Positions 21,132 through 31,310 of a DNA stretch of 64,000 bases are shown one piece after another. How positions within the stretch are numbered: the first letter of the stretch is position 1; each line of letters starts with the position of its first letter. The position numbers and the translations under genes are program-made. Where the stretch lies: the NCBI GenBank assembly GCA_022559985.1, contig JAFJTR010000013.1:434001-498000 (forward strand), written 5' to 3'. The notes below the pieces were generated by a model, which was given only the letters and a program-made list of their open reading frames with translations, was not told where the DNA came from and ran no database searches. The DNA is from Parastagonospora avenae f. sp. tritici 18332-5 (taxonomy: Eukaryota > Ascomycota > Dothideomycetes > Pleosporales > Phaeosphaeriaceae).

Positions 21132-23324
21132 TGATGGAGATGCTCAGCTTGGTGCTGGAGCGGATGAATGATCCTGTTTGTAGGTAGAAGTCAGGTTTCT
21201 TTGATGGTTGCGGATGTGATGTGGTACATATGTAATCCGCCGAGCCTAGTTCGCACAGACGCCGGAGCGAACGGCTCTTTAAAGAGCCGGTGTTGGTATC
21301 TGTGTTGCGGAGCCGTCGCGTCTTATTGGTCGGCCAGTAAAATGTCAAGTCGTGATTTTGATGTTTTGGTCTTCCCTGTTCTCATTCACTTCCAAGTTTC
21401 ACACAAATACCCCTCATCTCTTTTGATACTTACACCATCAGTATATATATAATCGAGTGGTGCCACCCGACAATTCGCCACGTAGGCAACGATGCAGACG
21501 CGTTTGGTGGCTTGTTTCTCGCGAATCGTTGCTGGGTGCCTTGGGTCTGCAGGAAGCATCTGTGACTCATCTTTCGATCCCGCCAGCGAAACGCGATGGT
21601 AAGACTGTTGTGAAGCTTGAGAGATTGCAAGATTGGAGGTGTGGTCAAGGTTCGGATCAAAGTTCACCCCAAGCGCCGCTAGCAGACGGAAGCTACTGGA
21701 GAGCTCCGTCACTTCTTCTTCTGTCCCAGTCTTCAAATTTGTTTGTTTGGACATTACTGCATTGCCCAATATCCACTCTGTGTTACAATCAAGCCGCTAC
21801 TCGCTAATGACGTGTCACAACCACATTTTAGGCTCCCGTCATCGACGTCTTCGATGCAGAGCTAGCTGAGTCCGTCAGTGCTCTTACCTGGGACCAGTTG
21901 TGCAAGAGCGCACAAGGGAAGATTATGTGAACCACGGCGGAAATCGCGCGTACAACTGTTATGATGTCCGCGTCGACCCTAGTCCTTTGCAGATCGTCAT
22001 GTCTTGTTTGCACTTACTAGCCTGACCCCAATTACTTGCTCGACCTGTAAATATACTTTTGTTCTCCTTAACGTGTTATGAAAGCACATATAATCTGCAT
22101 TATGTTCATGGAATTAGGCATCTATTGCCCTGTTTCGCCCCGCACAGTCGTTGTATCAGAATGAGCATTAGTAATCTTACCACATGAGCGCACACAATTT
22201 TGATCATTCGTTGCTCGTCATATCGTAAACGTGAACTTTACTTCTCATAATCTTTCTTCTTCGCAGGCGTTGCATGATCTATGTACAGCCCTTCCCTTCT
22301 CTCAGTTTCTCATCCACCTGCATGTCGCCGCACGCACTATTGACGCAAATTCCTCTCGCGCCGGACTGTGGCGAAGCAGAATGTGACGGCAACAGGTTCA
22401 TGAGTGCTTGCAGCCTCAGCCTGAGCCGTTCTTTACCGTGTTGTGATTGCGCAAAGACGAAGCGCGTGGTAACTATGCAAACGGGCGCACTCACAATAAG
22501 AGTGACAGTCTTTCACTTGCTCTCACCCAGTCCCACCACTTAATCACCCACACTACAGTTACGCCTCCGCAATTAACTTCGATTTATATTCTACATCTAT
22601 ATGGTTCAAATCAATCCACAGATGTTTTAGTAAAATCTCACTGGGTTGGAATATCCTGAGTCGGTTTCGTTCTCTGAACAGATCTATCAGACGCATCCTC
22701 CTAGAGTTTGTGAGTTCGATTCCGTGATACAACGCGAGTTTTCAGCAGCATATAGCCCAGCATCTACGGTATGATCACAAAATCGAGTCAAGTTGCCTAA
22801 ATTATCTAGAGTTCTTCTGGATCACTCGGCTCGATGTACTTCTACCTAAGGTAGGGGGTCGCTGTTCTTTTTGCTCTTTTTGCATGCACAGGAATTCTCC
22901 TACCATGTCAGCTGCAGAGAAACTTGCTGGGGCTACTGGAGCCTAAGTAGAAGCATGTGTCTGTTAATCTGCCTCGGCGTCCATTCACGCGCTTGCACAG
23001 CCACGTATGAGGTTGGCATAAGCATAAGCACTGCGTGTCCGCTCTTTGCACATAAGCAGCAGAATCGCGCGCACTCGCAGATTGTTCACAATCTACAACC
23101 GAACTCTGAAGGCCCTTTAATTTCAAGTATCTTTGCCAGTACTACAGTTAAACCCAAACGCCTTGTTCGCGAAATCGAACGTGTGCTGCTGTTCGCCGTC
23201 CGAGGAAGTACAACAAGAAATTCAAGATCGCAAAGACATCCAAACAGCGCGCGGCATTGCGGCGAGGAAGTAAATTGCAGCGCACAAGGCCGGTGGTGTT
23301 CAATACAGCAATAGAGACGAGCAT
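21132..23324. other. Intergenic region with an 18-bp palindrome
   Basis: About 2.2 kb without a supportable gene. A perfect palindrome, CGGCTCTTTAAAGAGCCG, sits at 21272..21289. A lone B-box-like GTTCGATTCC occurs at 22714 without tRNA arms. Short open frames here look random. Confidence 0.35.
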
Positions 23325-23492
23325 ATGTTATTTGGAGTGCAAGGCGAGCGAGGGGTGCATTCGGCTTCGATCATGGACGACGGAGGTGATGGAGGCGGAC
23401 ATGGAATGGGTGGTGATGGGAGTGGCGGAGGAGGAGGAGGAGGAGGAGACGTCGGCGGCGGTGGCGGTGGCGGTGGCTCAGGAGGGGATTGA
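23325..23492 (+). CDS. Small glycine-rich ORF (55 aa)
   Basis: An ATG-initiated frame starting MLFGVQGERG becomes almost pure Gly with a few Asp, ending GGGSGGD. It resembles the Gly tails of the downstream small genes, so it may be the first member of the array. Simple GGN repeats produce such frames easily, hence low confidence. Confidence 0.3.
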   Translation: MLFGVQGERGVHSASIMDDGGDGGGHGMGGDGSGGGGGGGGDVGGGGGGGGSGGD

Positions 23493-23751
23493 ATGGTGAG
23501 AGGACGTCGAAGGGCGGAGGGATGTTGTGGTGAGTTGAATCAGTGATTCCATGATCGCTAGTAGTAGTATTGTACTTGGATGAATTTCGTGCATTCCATG
23601 ACTCAACCCTTCCCACGTGCAACCCATCTTCAAGACGTACACGAATTTTCAAGGTAGACCTTGTCTGTGTATAAAGGTCTTGACATCTCCCGCCAATCTC
23701 TCCATCTACCACATACACTTCTCATCTAGATACTTAATCATCAAAATCACC

Positions 23752-24009
23752 ATGTGTCGTATCATCCTTGGAAATACTAGCAAACCCAGCGAAACTACAG
23801 CAACCTCAACTGCAAACACGAGCATGACTTTACCAAACAGGTATCAACCCACGGGTAGAGGTAGAGCTAAAGGTGAAGGTGGAGGTCTCGGTCGCTTTGC
23901 ATACGAGAACTCATATACTCCAGACTACAGGTTATATGGAGAGGGCTATGGTGGAGATCGTTACCCATCCGGAGGAGGTGACTATGGCGGCGGAGGCGGC
24001 GGGAACTAA
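23752..24009 (+). CDS. Small glycine-rich protein (85 aa), intact array member
   Basis: A single-exon frame beginning MCRIILGNTSKPS, with a polar middle, a Gly/Tyr-rich region (LYGEGYGGDRYPSGGGDYG) and a GGGGGGN end. A TATAAA-like element (GTATAAAGG) lies about 80 bp upstream and the leader is CA-rich, as in the following copies. There is no signal peptide or known domain. It is the only clearly uninterrupted long member of a family whose other members carry one stop each. Function unknown. Confidence 0.5.
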   Translation: MCRIILGNTSKPSETTATSTANTSMTLPNRYQPTGRGRAKGEGGGLGRFAYENSYTPDYRLYGEGYGGDRYPSGGGDYGGGGGGN

Positions 24010-24282
24010 GTCTGTGTAGAAAGTGCGACAATACAAATTGCACATTCATAACCATCTTTAAGTGTTTATGCTCTCTTCAAGCATGTTATCACATCTCTGC
24101 CCTTCATTAAACCCCTGACACTTGCTCCTTGAAGTTCTAAATCCTCATGTATAAAACATATCCAACTGTCAAACCCTGTCCTCATCATCCCGCTAGCAAC
24201 TTGAACGAAAACTAACACCTGACACCCCGACAACTTCATCAGCACCTAACACACAACTGACAAACACATCAGCACCGAAAAT

Positions 24283-24495
24283 ATGAGAATGTTCCTAACA
24301 TGGAAATACATCCCGCGTCCGCCTATCTGCGGCGCACCCGACACTGGTGGTCATTAAGAGTGTTATCACCCAAGAGAGGACCAGTTTAACAAATGCGATG
24401 GGCCAGGAACAGCACACCCACCGCGAGCACAAATAGGGTGGTTTGGAAGTGAGGGATGGTTTGGCGGAAGAGGAGGTGGAGGTAGCGGAAACTAG
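24283..24495 (+). pseudogene. Glycine-rich array member interrupted by TAA
   Basis: The frame runs from ATG 24283 to TAG 24493 (70 codons) with a single in-frame TAA at 24355, codon 25. Before the stop it reads MRMFLTWKYIPRPPICGAPD; after it ECYHPREDQF and then a Gly-rich end GGGGSGN. The next copy has a sense codon at or near this place (GGFQKCYHPRED), so CAA to TAA is a likely origin. Confidence 0.6.
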
Positions 24496-24780
24496 GACTA
24501 TGAAGGAGGTGCAGTAACAATACATACCCTAAAATGAATATTGTTCACAAGTGTCCATAGCTTCTACAACCTTGGAAGCCAGATGTGATGTCTCAACTCT
24601 TCACAAAATACTTCAAATCATCTCCTTCAAGTCACAAATCCCTATGCATAAAACATCTCCGACTCTCCGCTGTACTTCCACCAACAACTTGAACAGCACT
24701 AACATCAAACATACCGACAACTTGATTAGCACCCAACAAACAACTCACACACAATCTATACACATATCAATACCGAAAAT

Positions 24781-25035
24781 ATGGGCATCTTCCTACCATA
24801 GGCATACATTCCGCGTCCATCCACTTGCGGTGAGCCTGAAACCTCAAACTGCGGGCCGTTCGACAGCATCACGGATACTGGTGGCTTTCAAAAGTGCTAT
24901 CACCCAAGAGAGGATCGATCCCACAAGTGCTATAGGCCAGGAACTGCACATCTACATCGAGGACAAAGGGGGTGGTTCAGAAGTGGCGAAGGCAGCGGAG
25001 GAGGAGGAGGCGGTGGTGGTGATGGAGGAGGATGA
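24781..25035 (+). pseudogene. Glycine-rich array member interrupted by TAG
   Basis: The frame runs from ATG 24781 to TGA 25033 with one in-frame TAG at 24799, codon 7. The neighbouring copy has TGG (Trp) there, so TGG to TAG is likely. Downstream it reads AYIPRPSTCGEPE, then QKCYHPREDRSHKCYRPG, then a Gly-rich end with GGGDGGG. CATAG could instead be a splice acceptor of an unseen upstream exon. Confidence 0.6.
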
Positions 25036-25582
25036 GGTGGATGTGAGCTTGGAAAGTATGTTAAGAGACCTGGGGCAAGATAGAGATTTGGGCAGATTTA
25101 TATTCATGATAAAGGCAGTGTAATTGGACTGATATTTAGACCTTTCTATGATGACTCTCGCTCCCCGAACACAACTTTGATCTGTTGATTCTCGACATAT
25201 AAATTTCTGCAGACGATCATTCATCTATCATGAAACAAATAACATGCCGATTTCCCTGTGACAGAACAACTACGAGTAGTTTACCCCTTTCTGGGGCAAG
25301 GGCTGAGAATTGTGCGTTCAGCTATTGCCATATCATCTCAGCGATCGAGCGTCCCAATAATTGAATACCCACGTACATCCCTGTAACTCGCAAAATTCAC
25401 ATGACCCCATAAATTCACAAGACAGACGATGCACTCTACTACCCACGTGGACTTCTGACTCTTGATCCTAATTGCACACCAATCACAAATCACCGTCCAC
25501 ATCAAGCAGGCAACAACCCATCTTCTCACTCCGACTCGACGCCCATTCTCCGATTAAGCAAAAAAACACACTTGGACTTGTC
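25036..25582. other. Spacer within the glycine-rich array
   Basis: No gene seen. It contains the upstream region of the 25583 copy. No clear TATAAA like those of the other copies was found. Confidence 0.3.
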
Positions 25583-25849
25583 ATGGGATGCTCCTCAAGC
25601 AGACCGGAGGATCTCCCTTTGCAACGGCGTACTGGTGCGCCGATCCCTTTGCGACGCCGTAACAAGGTCCATTTCATCAATCCGGATTATCAAAGCGGAA
25701 GCGTAGACACCAGAATTAGAGGTAGCGGAGAAAGTCCTCGCGGTGAGGGAGGACATTACCGGGGCAACGATGACCGTGGCGGACGTAATGGCCGATGAAT
25801 TTTCGGTGGAAATTCGGGATGCGGTGGCGGCGGAGATGGAGGAGGCTAG
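25583..25849 (+). pseudogene. Glycine-rich array member interrupted by TGA
   Basis: The frame begins MGCSSSRPEDLPLQRRTG, runs 71 codons to a TGA at 25796, then continues in the same frame as IFGGNSGCGGGGDGGG to TAG 25847. The post-stop end matches the tail of the 24781 copy (GGGGDGGG), so the TGA interrupts an originally longer protein, probably from CGA, or is read through. MGC at the start fits N-myristoylation plus palmitoylation, which would place the product at a membrane (inference). The truncated 71-residue form could still be made. Confidence 0.5.
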
Positions 25850-26041
25850 AGGGTGGTGAAAAACGTGGAAGGATGGCATGGCGCGGAGATTAATGGGTGG
25901 CAAGTTTGGTACACATGCGGGCCATGTTGTTCTCGATTCGTGCACGGAAAATACACGGGCTTGTACATATCGGAAGGATACGGGAGTTTCTTCAATGTCA
26001 ATGTCTTACTGTCATTTCTTACTGTCATTTCTTACTTCTCA

Positions 26042-27745
26042 TCATCTTATCATCCTGAATGGATGGCCTTCTGTACTAAACACCCACAAGTCCAAACTCG
26101 CAGTGTCAATGTCCGTAAATGTCAACCACATATACTTCAGTGTTTGAGCCGCCCAGTAGCTTTCTTGCTTATCGACCCAATTCCCCTCACCACCTGTAGC
26201 CCACACATCAGCAAGCTGCGCATACCCGTATGGTGCTTTGCAATGTTCTTCCATGGCTGCGAAAGCCTCCCACGCCCAGTTGCGATATCGTTGTTCGCCA
26301 GTAATGCGCCATGCGTAGAAGAGTGACTCGACGTATTCGGGTCGGCCTTTGTATGCGGGCTCGGTAGCCCAGATGCCGGTCTTTGTCCATTCTTCCTGTT
26401 GCCGCTCGGATGTGGGGGAGAATAGGGGCTCGTCGTAGCTGACTTTTGGAGTCCAAGACCACGCTTCGGGGCCGATGTGTGTGGGCGTGGAAGTGTATAC
26501 GTGTCGGCAGCCTTCGAGTAGCGCGAGCGCAAAGGTGCGGAGAGAGGGTTGCTTGTAGTACTTTGACGCTAAGAGGAGAGTGCCTGGCGCGAAGCATGCA
26601 AGGTGCCCTTGATGGTTCTCATATCGCTTGTCGTCTTGTCGGCCGATGAAGAGGTGCTGCATTGCGTGTTCTGGGGCGGGTGCTGAGCGGGAGCTGAGTT
26701 GCTTGCGCAACGAGTATGCGGAGTCGAGGAATCGCTTTTTGTACAAGTCGAGGTGCGGATCGGTTGGGGGAGCTAACAGAGTTATCTTGAGGAGGTACTC
26801 ATAGTACGAGTCGTGTCCACCGTCCCAGTGTCTTGAGCGCGCGACTGGAGAGCCAGTCATTATGTCGATGGGGGCATCAACCATTCCTGGCCATGGTGTC
26901 GCCCAGTTTGACCACACAAGAGGCGCCCATGCCAGCGTGGAGTTCTTGGTGTAGATTGGATCGCCAGTCATGCGGGTCAATACGCGGTTCTCGAGGATGG
27001 ATGACCCAGCTCGGGCAGGTCCAATGACTGGATGGTCGTACGGCCGCTTGTTTGGGTCTTCACTGAAGACGAAAGTAGGGCTTGGCTCGCCTTGTTCAGT
27101 ATCAAAGTCGACGCGTGGCCAGGGTAAGCCAGAGGGCGTATCGTATGCCGGAGCGAGCTTCTCTGCCAAAGTGACCGCATGCTCGAGTATCAAATCGCGA
27201 GCTTCCTCGTGCAGGACGTATTCCGGTATTAGGCCGGCATCGTATAGATCCACAATAGACAGCATCCCGCCCAGATATCGTGTCGTCGTCTCAAAAGGGT
27301 CCACGAGGTCGGCGGCTTCGGTGAAGTCGACGCCAAGAATATGCTCAATCGAATGCGATAGTTCGTCCCACAATCCCATGAGCGCCAATGTGCTTGCAGA
27401 ATCCACTATGAAAGCGCCCCAGCCGTTTCTCGACGAATAGTTGCCTCCAGATACAGGCAGTACATCATCGGAACCCCATGCGCTCCCCCGATACTTCTGG
27501 AAAGTATACTTCATCGCATCTCGCACTTTTCCCGCCCTTGAATCCTGCGCCTTTCCTGTCCCGTTCCAGTGTGCATTTTGTATCGTCGCGCCCAGGTGGG
27601 CCGTGAACGGTAGGTGGACAGTCGGGTTCTGAAACTCCTTGATGATCAGGTAGAAGGTTATGACGAGAACGGCAGCAAGAAGCTTGAAGGAGGACTCTGG
27701 ATTCCTCTCGAACTTTGACTTGCCCCAGCGGCGGAAGCTGGGCAT
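26042..27745 (-). CDS. Class I alpha-mannosidase (GH47), Golgi/ER type II membrane protein
   Basis: Trims alpha-1,2-linked mannose from N-glycans. Single exon, 567 aa from ATG 27745; the frame extends further upstream only through a GTG start. A short cytosolic N-terminus is followed by one membrane anchor (LLAAVLVITFYLIIKEF), then the GH47 domain. Landmarks in order: RNGWGAFIVDSASTLALMG, FETTTRYLGGMLS, HLACFAPGTLLL, GRPEYVESLFYAWR, and ESYWAAQTLKYMWL with a catalytic Glu. The near-terminal FSTEGHPF corresponds to the calcium-binding TEAHP element, with Gly in place of Ala. All expected blocks are present, so it should be active. It faces away from the small gene at 28084 with 338 bp between starts. 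Confidence 0.93.
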   Translation of the reverse strand: MPSFRRWGKSKFERNPESSFKLLAAVLVITFYLIIKEFQNPTVHLPFTAHLGATIQNAHWNGTGKAQDSRAGKVRDAMKYTFQKYRGSAWGSDDVLPVSGGNYSSRNGWGAFIVDSASTLALMGLWDELSHSIEHILGVDFTEAADLVDPFETTTRYLGGMLSIVDLYDAGLIPEYVLHEEARDLILEHAVTLAEKLAPAYDTPSGLPWPRVDFDTEQGEPSPTFVFSEDPNKRPYDHPVIGPARAGSSILENRVLTRMTGDPIYTKNSTLAWAPLVWSNWATPWPGMVDAPIDIMTGSPVARSRHWDGGHDSYYEYLLKITLLAPPTDPHLDLYKKRFLDSAYSLRKQLSSRSAPAPEHAMQHLFIGRQDDKRYENHQGHLACFAPGTLLLASKYYKQPSLRTFALALLEGCRHVYTSTPTHIGPEAWSWTPKVSYDEPLFSPTSERQQEEWTKTGIWATEPAYKGRPEYVESLFYAWRITGEQRYRNWAWEAFAAMEEHCKAPYGYAQLADVWATGGEGNWVDKQESYWAAQTLKYMWLTFTDIDTASLDLWVFSTEGHPFRMIR

Positions 27746-28083
27746 ACTTGGTGGGCGAGCGAACTCAGATCGTGAGTTGGGGTATACGCGGCATTTGTTA
27801 CATGTGCGGAGCGGAGATGTGGAGGTTCTGACAGCCGGCACTATCACGATATCATACTATCAAGGGCTGGAAGGGGCTATGAAGACGGTAGAGGCCATTC
27901 GAGAGTGATTACTCTATTGTGAGCGCAACGTCGGAAACACGTGTTTCGTGTCGCAATTGTGTGCCCGGCATCTCTCATCGAAGTGTGGAGCCTTGGCGTT
28001 TGTTCGTCATCCCGAGGCTCCTTCCCCGGATTTTATTCCCCAACCACACCAACACCGCGCAGCACACACACCACATCTCTACC
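27746..28083. promoter_or_regulatory. Bidirectional promoter of GH47 gene and small membrane protein gene
   Basis: The 338-bp gap separates two divergent start codons. The ORF frame of the mannosidase runs partly into it without an ATG. No specific binding site was identified. Confidence 0.45.
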
Positions 28084-28337
28084 ATGGCTATTTGGCAGTG
28101 AGTACCTACCTACACCTCGATCGGCGCTATATTGACATTCTATGCAGGTGGTATAGAGCAATTACGCCCAAGACGCGCATCATGATTGGCGTCGGGGTCA
28201 TGGCCTACGCCGGTGCTGGTCTCCTCCTTTCCGATAAAGCTGAAGAAAAGCTTGGCCTCACACCTACCGACAAGGACTTGGCCGAACTCCGCGAAGCGTC
28301 ACCCAAAATCTCTATAGTCGATAGGAAGGAGCGATGA
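28084..28337 (+). CDS. Small conserved single-pass membrane protein (67 aa)
   Basis: Exons 28084..28097 and 28148..28337 with a 50-bp intron (CA|GTGAGT...TGCAG). Splicing gives MAIWQWYRAITPKTRIMIG, a membrane helix (about residues 17-32) and a charged tail, GLTPTDKDLAELREASPK to VDRKER. Size, basic N-terminus before a single helix, and acidic tail resemble small mitochondrial inner-membrane or assembly proteins, but I do not recognise a named family. The precise phase-preserving intron and ATG context (ACCATGG) support a real gene. Confidence 0.7.
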
Positions 28338-28876
28338 ATAGCCACGGACCATTAAAACACAAGATCGAACTAGTGTGGACAGCGAAGATTAGGGACAGAA
28401 TCTGTGAAGATACCGGCGACTTCTCATCCTCTTCAAGGCGGATAGATTTCGATTTCGCGAAAGCAAGCGTATATGTCTCCTTCCGTTCGCAGGCTATTGA
28501 AAGACCATTCACGCACACAACAGCCAGTCGGAAAGCTGAACATACCAGCAACCGCCGCGAAGCATAGCTAGCATTGCTGAAAACTAGATCGCGAGATTAC
28601 ATCCGTGGCGTTGTTCACATGCTCTCGATTGCAAAGGAAGTCGAACGTGATTCGCTGCGCGGTTGTGGATACAAATGTGTCGCTACACTTTGTAGAACGA
28701 AAGTTCTGTGGACGCAGCCTTTGCAGTCAAGAAAGTTCGTGAGCTTATCGAGCAAGCGCCTGCCGGGCGACACCGTGTAGCTGATTCATCGCTTACCAAG
28801 TCCTGCAACCTCAGCTTCTCTGAGCTCGGCCTGCGTATTTTAGTCATAATCCAGCCCTTTCAACATTGACGCGTAC
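28338..28876. other. Region upstream of the HET relic
   Basis: No intact gene. A frame near 28690-28850 (SVDAAFAVKKVRELIEQAP) may be further, frameshifted HET-protein debris. Otherwise nothing recognisable. Confidence 0.3.
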
Positions 28877-29478
28877 TTGCTCGCCACCCACTGGAAGTCT
28901 CAGGTCGCCGGTGGCTGGCCTCTGATGGACGATCTGCAGTATTCTGAATCTGACGAAAGAACAGATCTAACAAGCAGCCGCGACCCTGCGCCAGAACAGC
29001 GGCAGCCTAATAGCTTGACGTCCGAGTCAGGACCTCAGGATGCACTCGATAGCATTGAAACTCGAGGAAGAAAGAAGGACATACTTGACCTGCCCTGGTT
29101 CACTCGTCGTTGGGTAAGATCAGAATGGTTTGCTGTATGGGGAAAAGCACTAACTTCGTCTTCTTGCATTAGGTCATACAGGAAATCGCTTATACCAGGC
29201 GAATATCACTGCGTATAGACAGTCATGTCATCAGCTAGATAGATTTTGCAGACGCGGTGGAGCTATTCATAGACAGATTGTGTCGAATGAGAGAGCCGTA
29301 TGGTCGCTCCCAACAGACCAGACAGAATCCAGAAGCCTTCCAATGAGTTGGAAATTCTGGAGCGAAAGCCCTCATGGAGCTCTCTCGCCACGTTTTTCGC
29401 AAAAGCCAAGACTCAAAGAAACTCATTAGGCTAATGGATCCTCACTTACCAATTCCGGCCACGCCACTACTTCTGTGA
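28877..29478 (+). pseudogene. Heterokaryon-incompatibility (HET) protein pseudogene
   Basis: The signature DLPWFTRRW at about 29087-29113 is followed by a 59-bp intron (GTAAGATC...ATTAG) and then VIQEIAYTRRISLRID, the classic HET-domain order. The spliced frame then meets TAG at 29236 (VIS-stop-IDFADAVELF, where Trp is expected) and TGA at 29344, but continues with protein-like sequence (NSGAKALMELSRHVF) to a TGA at 29476. No start ATG was found for the first exon, whose open frame begins at a TTG. HET proteins trigger cell death on fusion of incompatible hyphae; this copy is dead unless the stops are read through. Confidence 0.7.
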
Positions 29479-30293
29479 TGCTTTTGACATGCGGACGTCA
29501 GTCCCTCTGAGCCTGCTCAGCCACCACACTTGCTCCGTGCCGCTATTTCCGGCTCACCGGACAAGTGGACAAAAGTCGCCCAACCTTTTTACTGTATCGT
29601 CCACAAAGCGATTGGTGATGCCAACAGTGGCATGGCGCGAGTCAGAATCTACAAAGTTGCCAACTTGATGTACCTAGTAAGATTACCTCCGCTTTTACAT
29701 TCACCACAGACTTGCAGTTTACAAAAGCGAACCTCGATCTGAAGTACGACAAATAGACCTCCTTACGTGCTATACCTGATGTCTAATAGTGTCGTAGATG
29801 CGTATATGTCGGTCACGGATTGCGGGTGCACCCCACTATCCGGCTCCGACTCCGAGTACATGTCCTGCAGATAATCGCATGCGCCTATCTTTGAACCCAA
29901 CCATGAGGCAATCCATTAAGGATGAAACCATAAATAGTGTCATGTCTACAACGGACGCAACGTTTCCGTTGCTTTCGACAGCTTGTACCAGCCAAGAGGC
30001 GGCATAGGCCCTACCTTCAAGCAGAGGAATCCTGTCATGTCTATTCGCACTACTGCGCTCATTTCCTACACGTCGTGGTCGAAGGACATCGCTCCGGAAC
30101 CTTGGCCAGAGCATCGCGACTGGCTCCTCAATAGAGGGGAGCTTGCGCAGAGAGGGGATATGAGCTTGCGCGGAAAGGGAATATGAGCTTGCGTGGGGTA
30201 AGGTTACAATAGAACATCACTTGTAAAGCTTGGAAGCACCAAGTCGCTGAAAAAAAGAAAGAAAAGGAAGGAGGGATATGGTTCAAGACAAAC
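29479..30293. other. Degenerate region between HET relic and split membrane gene
   Basis: Open frames at 29530..29742 (AISGSPDKWTKVAQPFYCIV) and 29798..30186 have partly protein-like composition and may be further gene debris. I cannot assign them. A purine-rich AAAGAAAGAAAAGGAAG tract precedes 30278. Confidence 0.3.
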
Positions 30294-31310
30294 ATGGCGA
30301 ACAGGGAGAGACCGAAGGGAAAAGAAAACAGCAACACAGTGAAGGTACGGAAACAGAAAGCCCTCGCAGTGTGGGCTCATGGCTACGTGTTTCTTTCCCC
30401 AACACGTACCGTGGCCACCCTAGTGTTTGCTGCCATGCGCGGTACAATTACCAGCGGTGAAACGATCAAGATTCCAAAGTGGGATATCTTAAGCATCTCT
30501 TGTGACGTCGATATCGAATTCATAGACGACACGCTGGTTGTTGGAGCTCGTAGCCGGCAGCCACCCGTGCAGATCAACGCTCTCAAAGAGCTCAAAATCT
30601 GCAACCCAAACTCTACCTCTGGTGATACGCTCGACACGTACGACCCAAAAAAGTCCGACACTTTGAACGAGTTCGCATTGTGGCTCACGGTTTCTCCTAT
30701 CGTCATCGGTATCAGCGTCGAGGGCGCACAACCCATGTACGTCCACCCAGGCAGGCAAACCGATACTGAGACAATGCGACTGCCCACGATATACGCGAAT
30801 ACGGCTGGGGGAAGCAATGATCTTTGGACCATACCACATCTGGAGTATTTCATTCGTGTGTCTATTGATGCTTCAGCCATGACATATGGTAAAATGTGGT
30901 CACATGGCAAAAAGGTCACGATGACTTCCGTCACTGATACGCTCAAATTGGATACCTGAAAGGCAGTCATCCTAGCTATCTTACCGTGTATAATAATCGC
31001 AAACGGACTCTTGCTCTTCATTTTGACAAAATATCTCCACAGCAAGCTAGGTACGCCGGTTATGCGGAAAGCAACGCTTGCGGAGTTTTTGAAGAGTTCG
31101 CAAACAGAGCGTGTAAGAGAAGCAGCCTTGGCTGATAGCGAGCATCCGACGCGCTATTCAACGTTGGGTTGGATGAAGGTTGGATACCGTGCTGTAAAGG
31201 ATGGATCGTGGGGCCTTGTGCGTACTGATCAGATAAGGGAATCAGAGGAGCACAGGATGCACGTTTATTCTCAAGGGAAGGTACGAGGCTCGGGCTACGA
31301 GAGACTATGA
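30294..31310 (+). pseudogene. Membrane protein gene split by an in-frame TGA
   Basis: A 221-codon frame from ATG 30294 ends at TGA 30957. The same frame continues without interruption as KAVILAILPCIIIANGLLLF (a membrane helix), then TKYLHSKLGTPVMRKATLAE and on to TGA at 31308. The first part is a beta-rich soluble domain (GTITSGETIKIPKWD, ELKICNPNSTSGDTLD), probably extracytoplasmic. I see no splice sites that would remove the stop. A nonsense mutation in a gene of 338 codons is the simplest reading; the upstream end may also be truncated, since related fungal proteins of this kind usually carry N-terminal membrane helices. No known function. Confidence 0.5.

Larger units (their letters stand above)
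24121..25035 (+). repeat. Tandem direct duplication of promoter plus small gene
   Basis: Segments of about 375-435 bp starting near 24121 and near 24600 are recognisably related. Each has TGTATAAAACAT or TGCATAAAACAT, then AACTTGAAC and a CA-rich leader, then ACCGAAAATATG at the start codon, then the coding part with TATCACCCAAGAGAGGA and a Gly-rich end. They are diverged but colinear, which shows duplication including the promoter. Confidence 0.7.

Noticed and set aside
22714..22723. Perfect B-box-like GTTCGATTCC suggesting a tRNA
   Set aside because: No pairing acceptor, D-arm or anticodon arm could be built around it.
23325..25849. CRISPR-like or transposon repeat array in the Gly-rich region
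   Set aside because: Repeats are GGN codon tracts and tandemly duplicated gene units; there are no regular spacers, terminal inverted repeats or transposase, and the sequence is eukaryotic.
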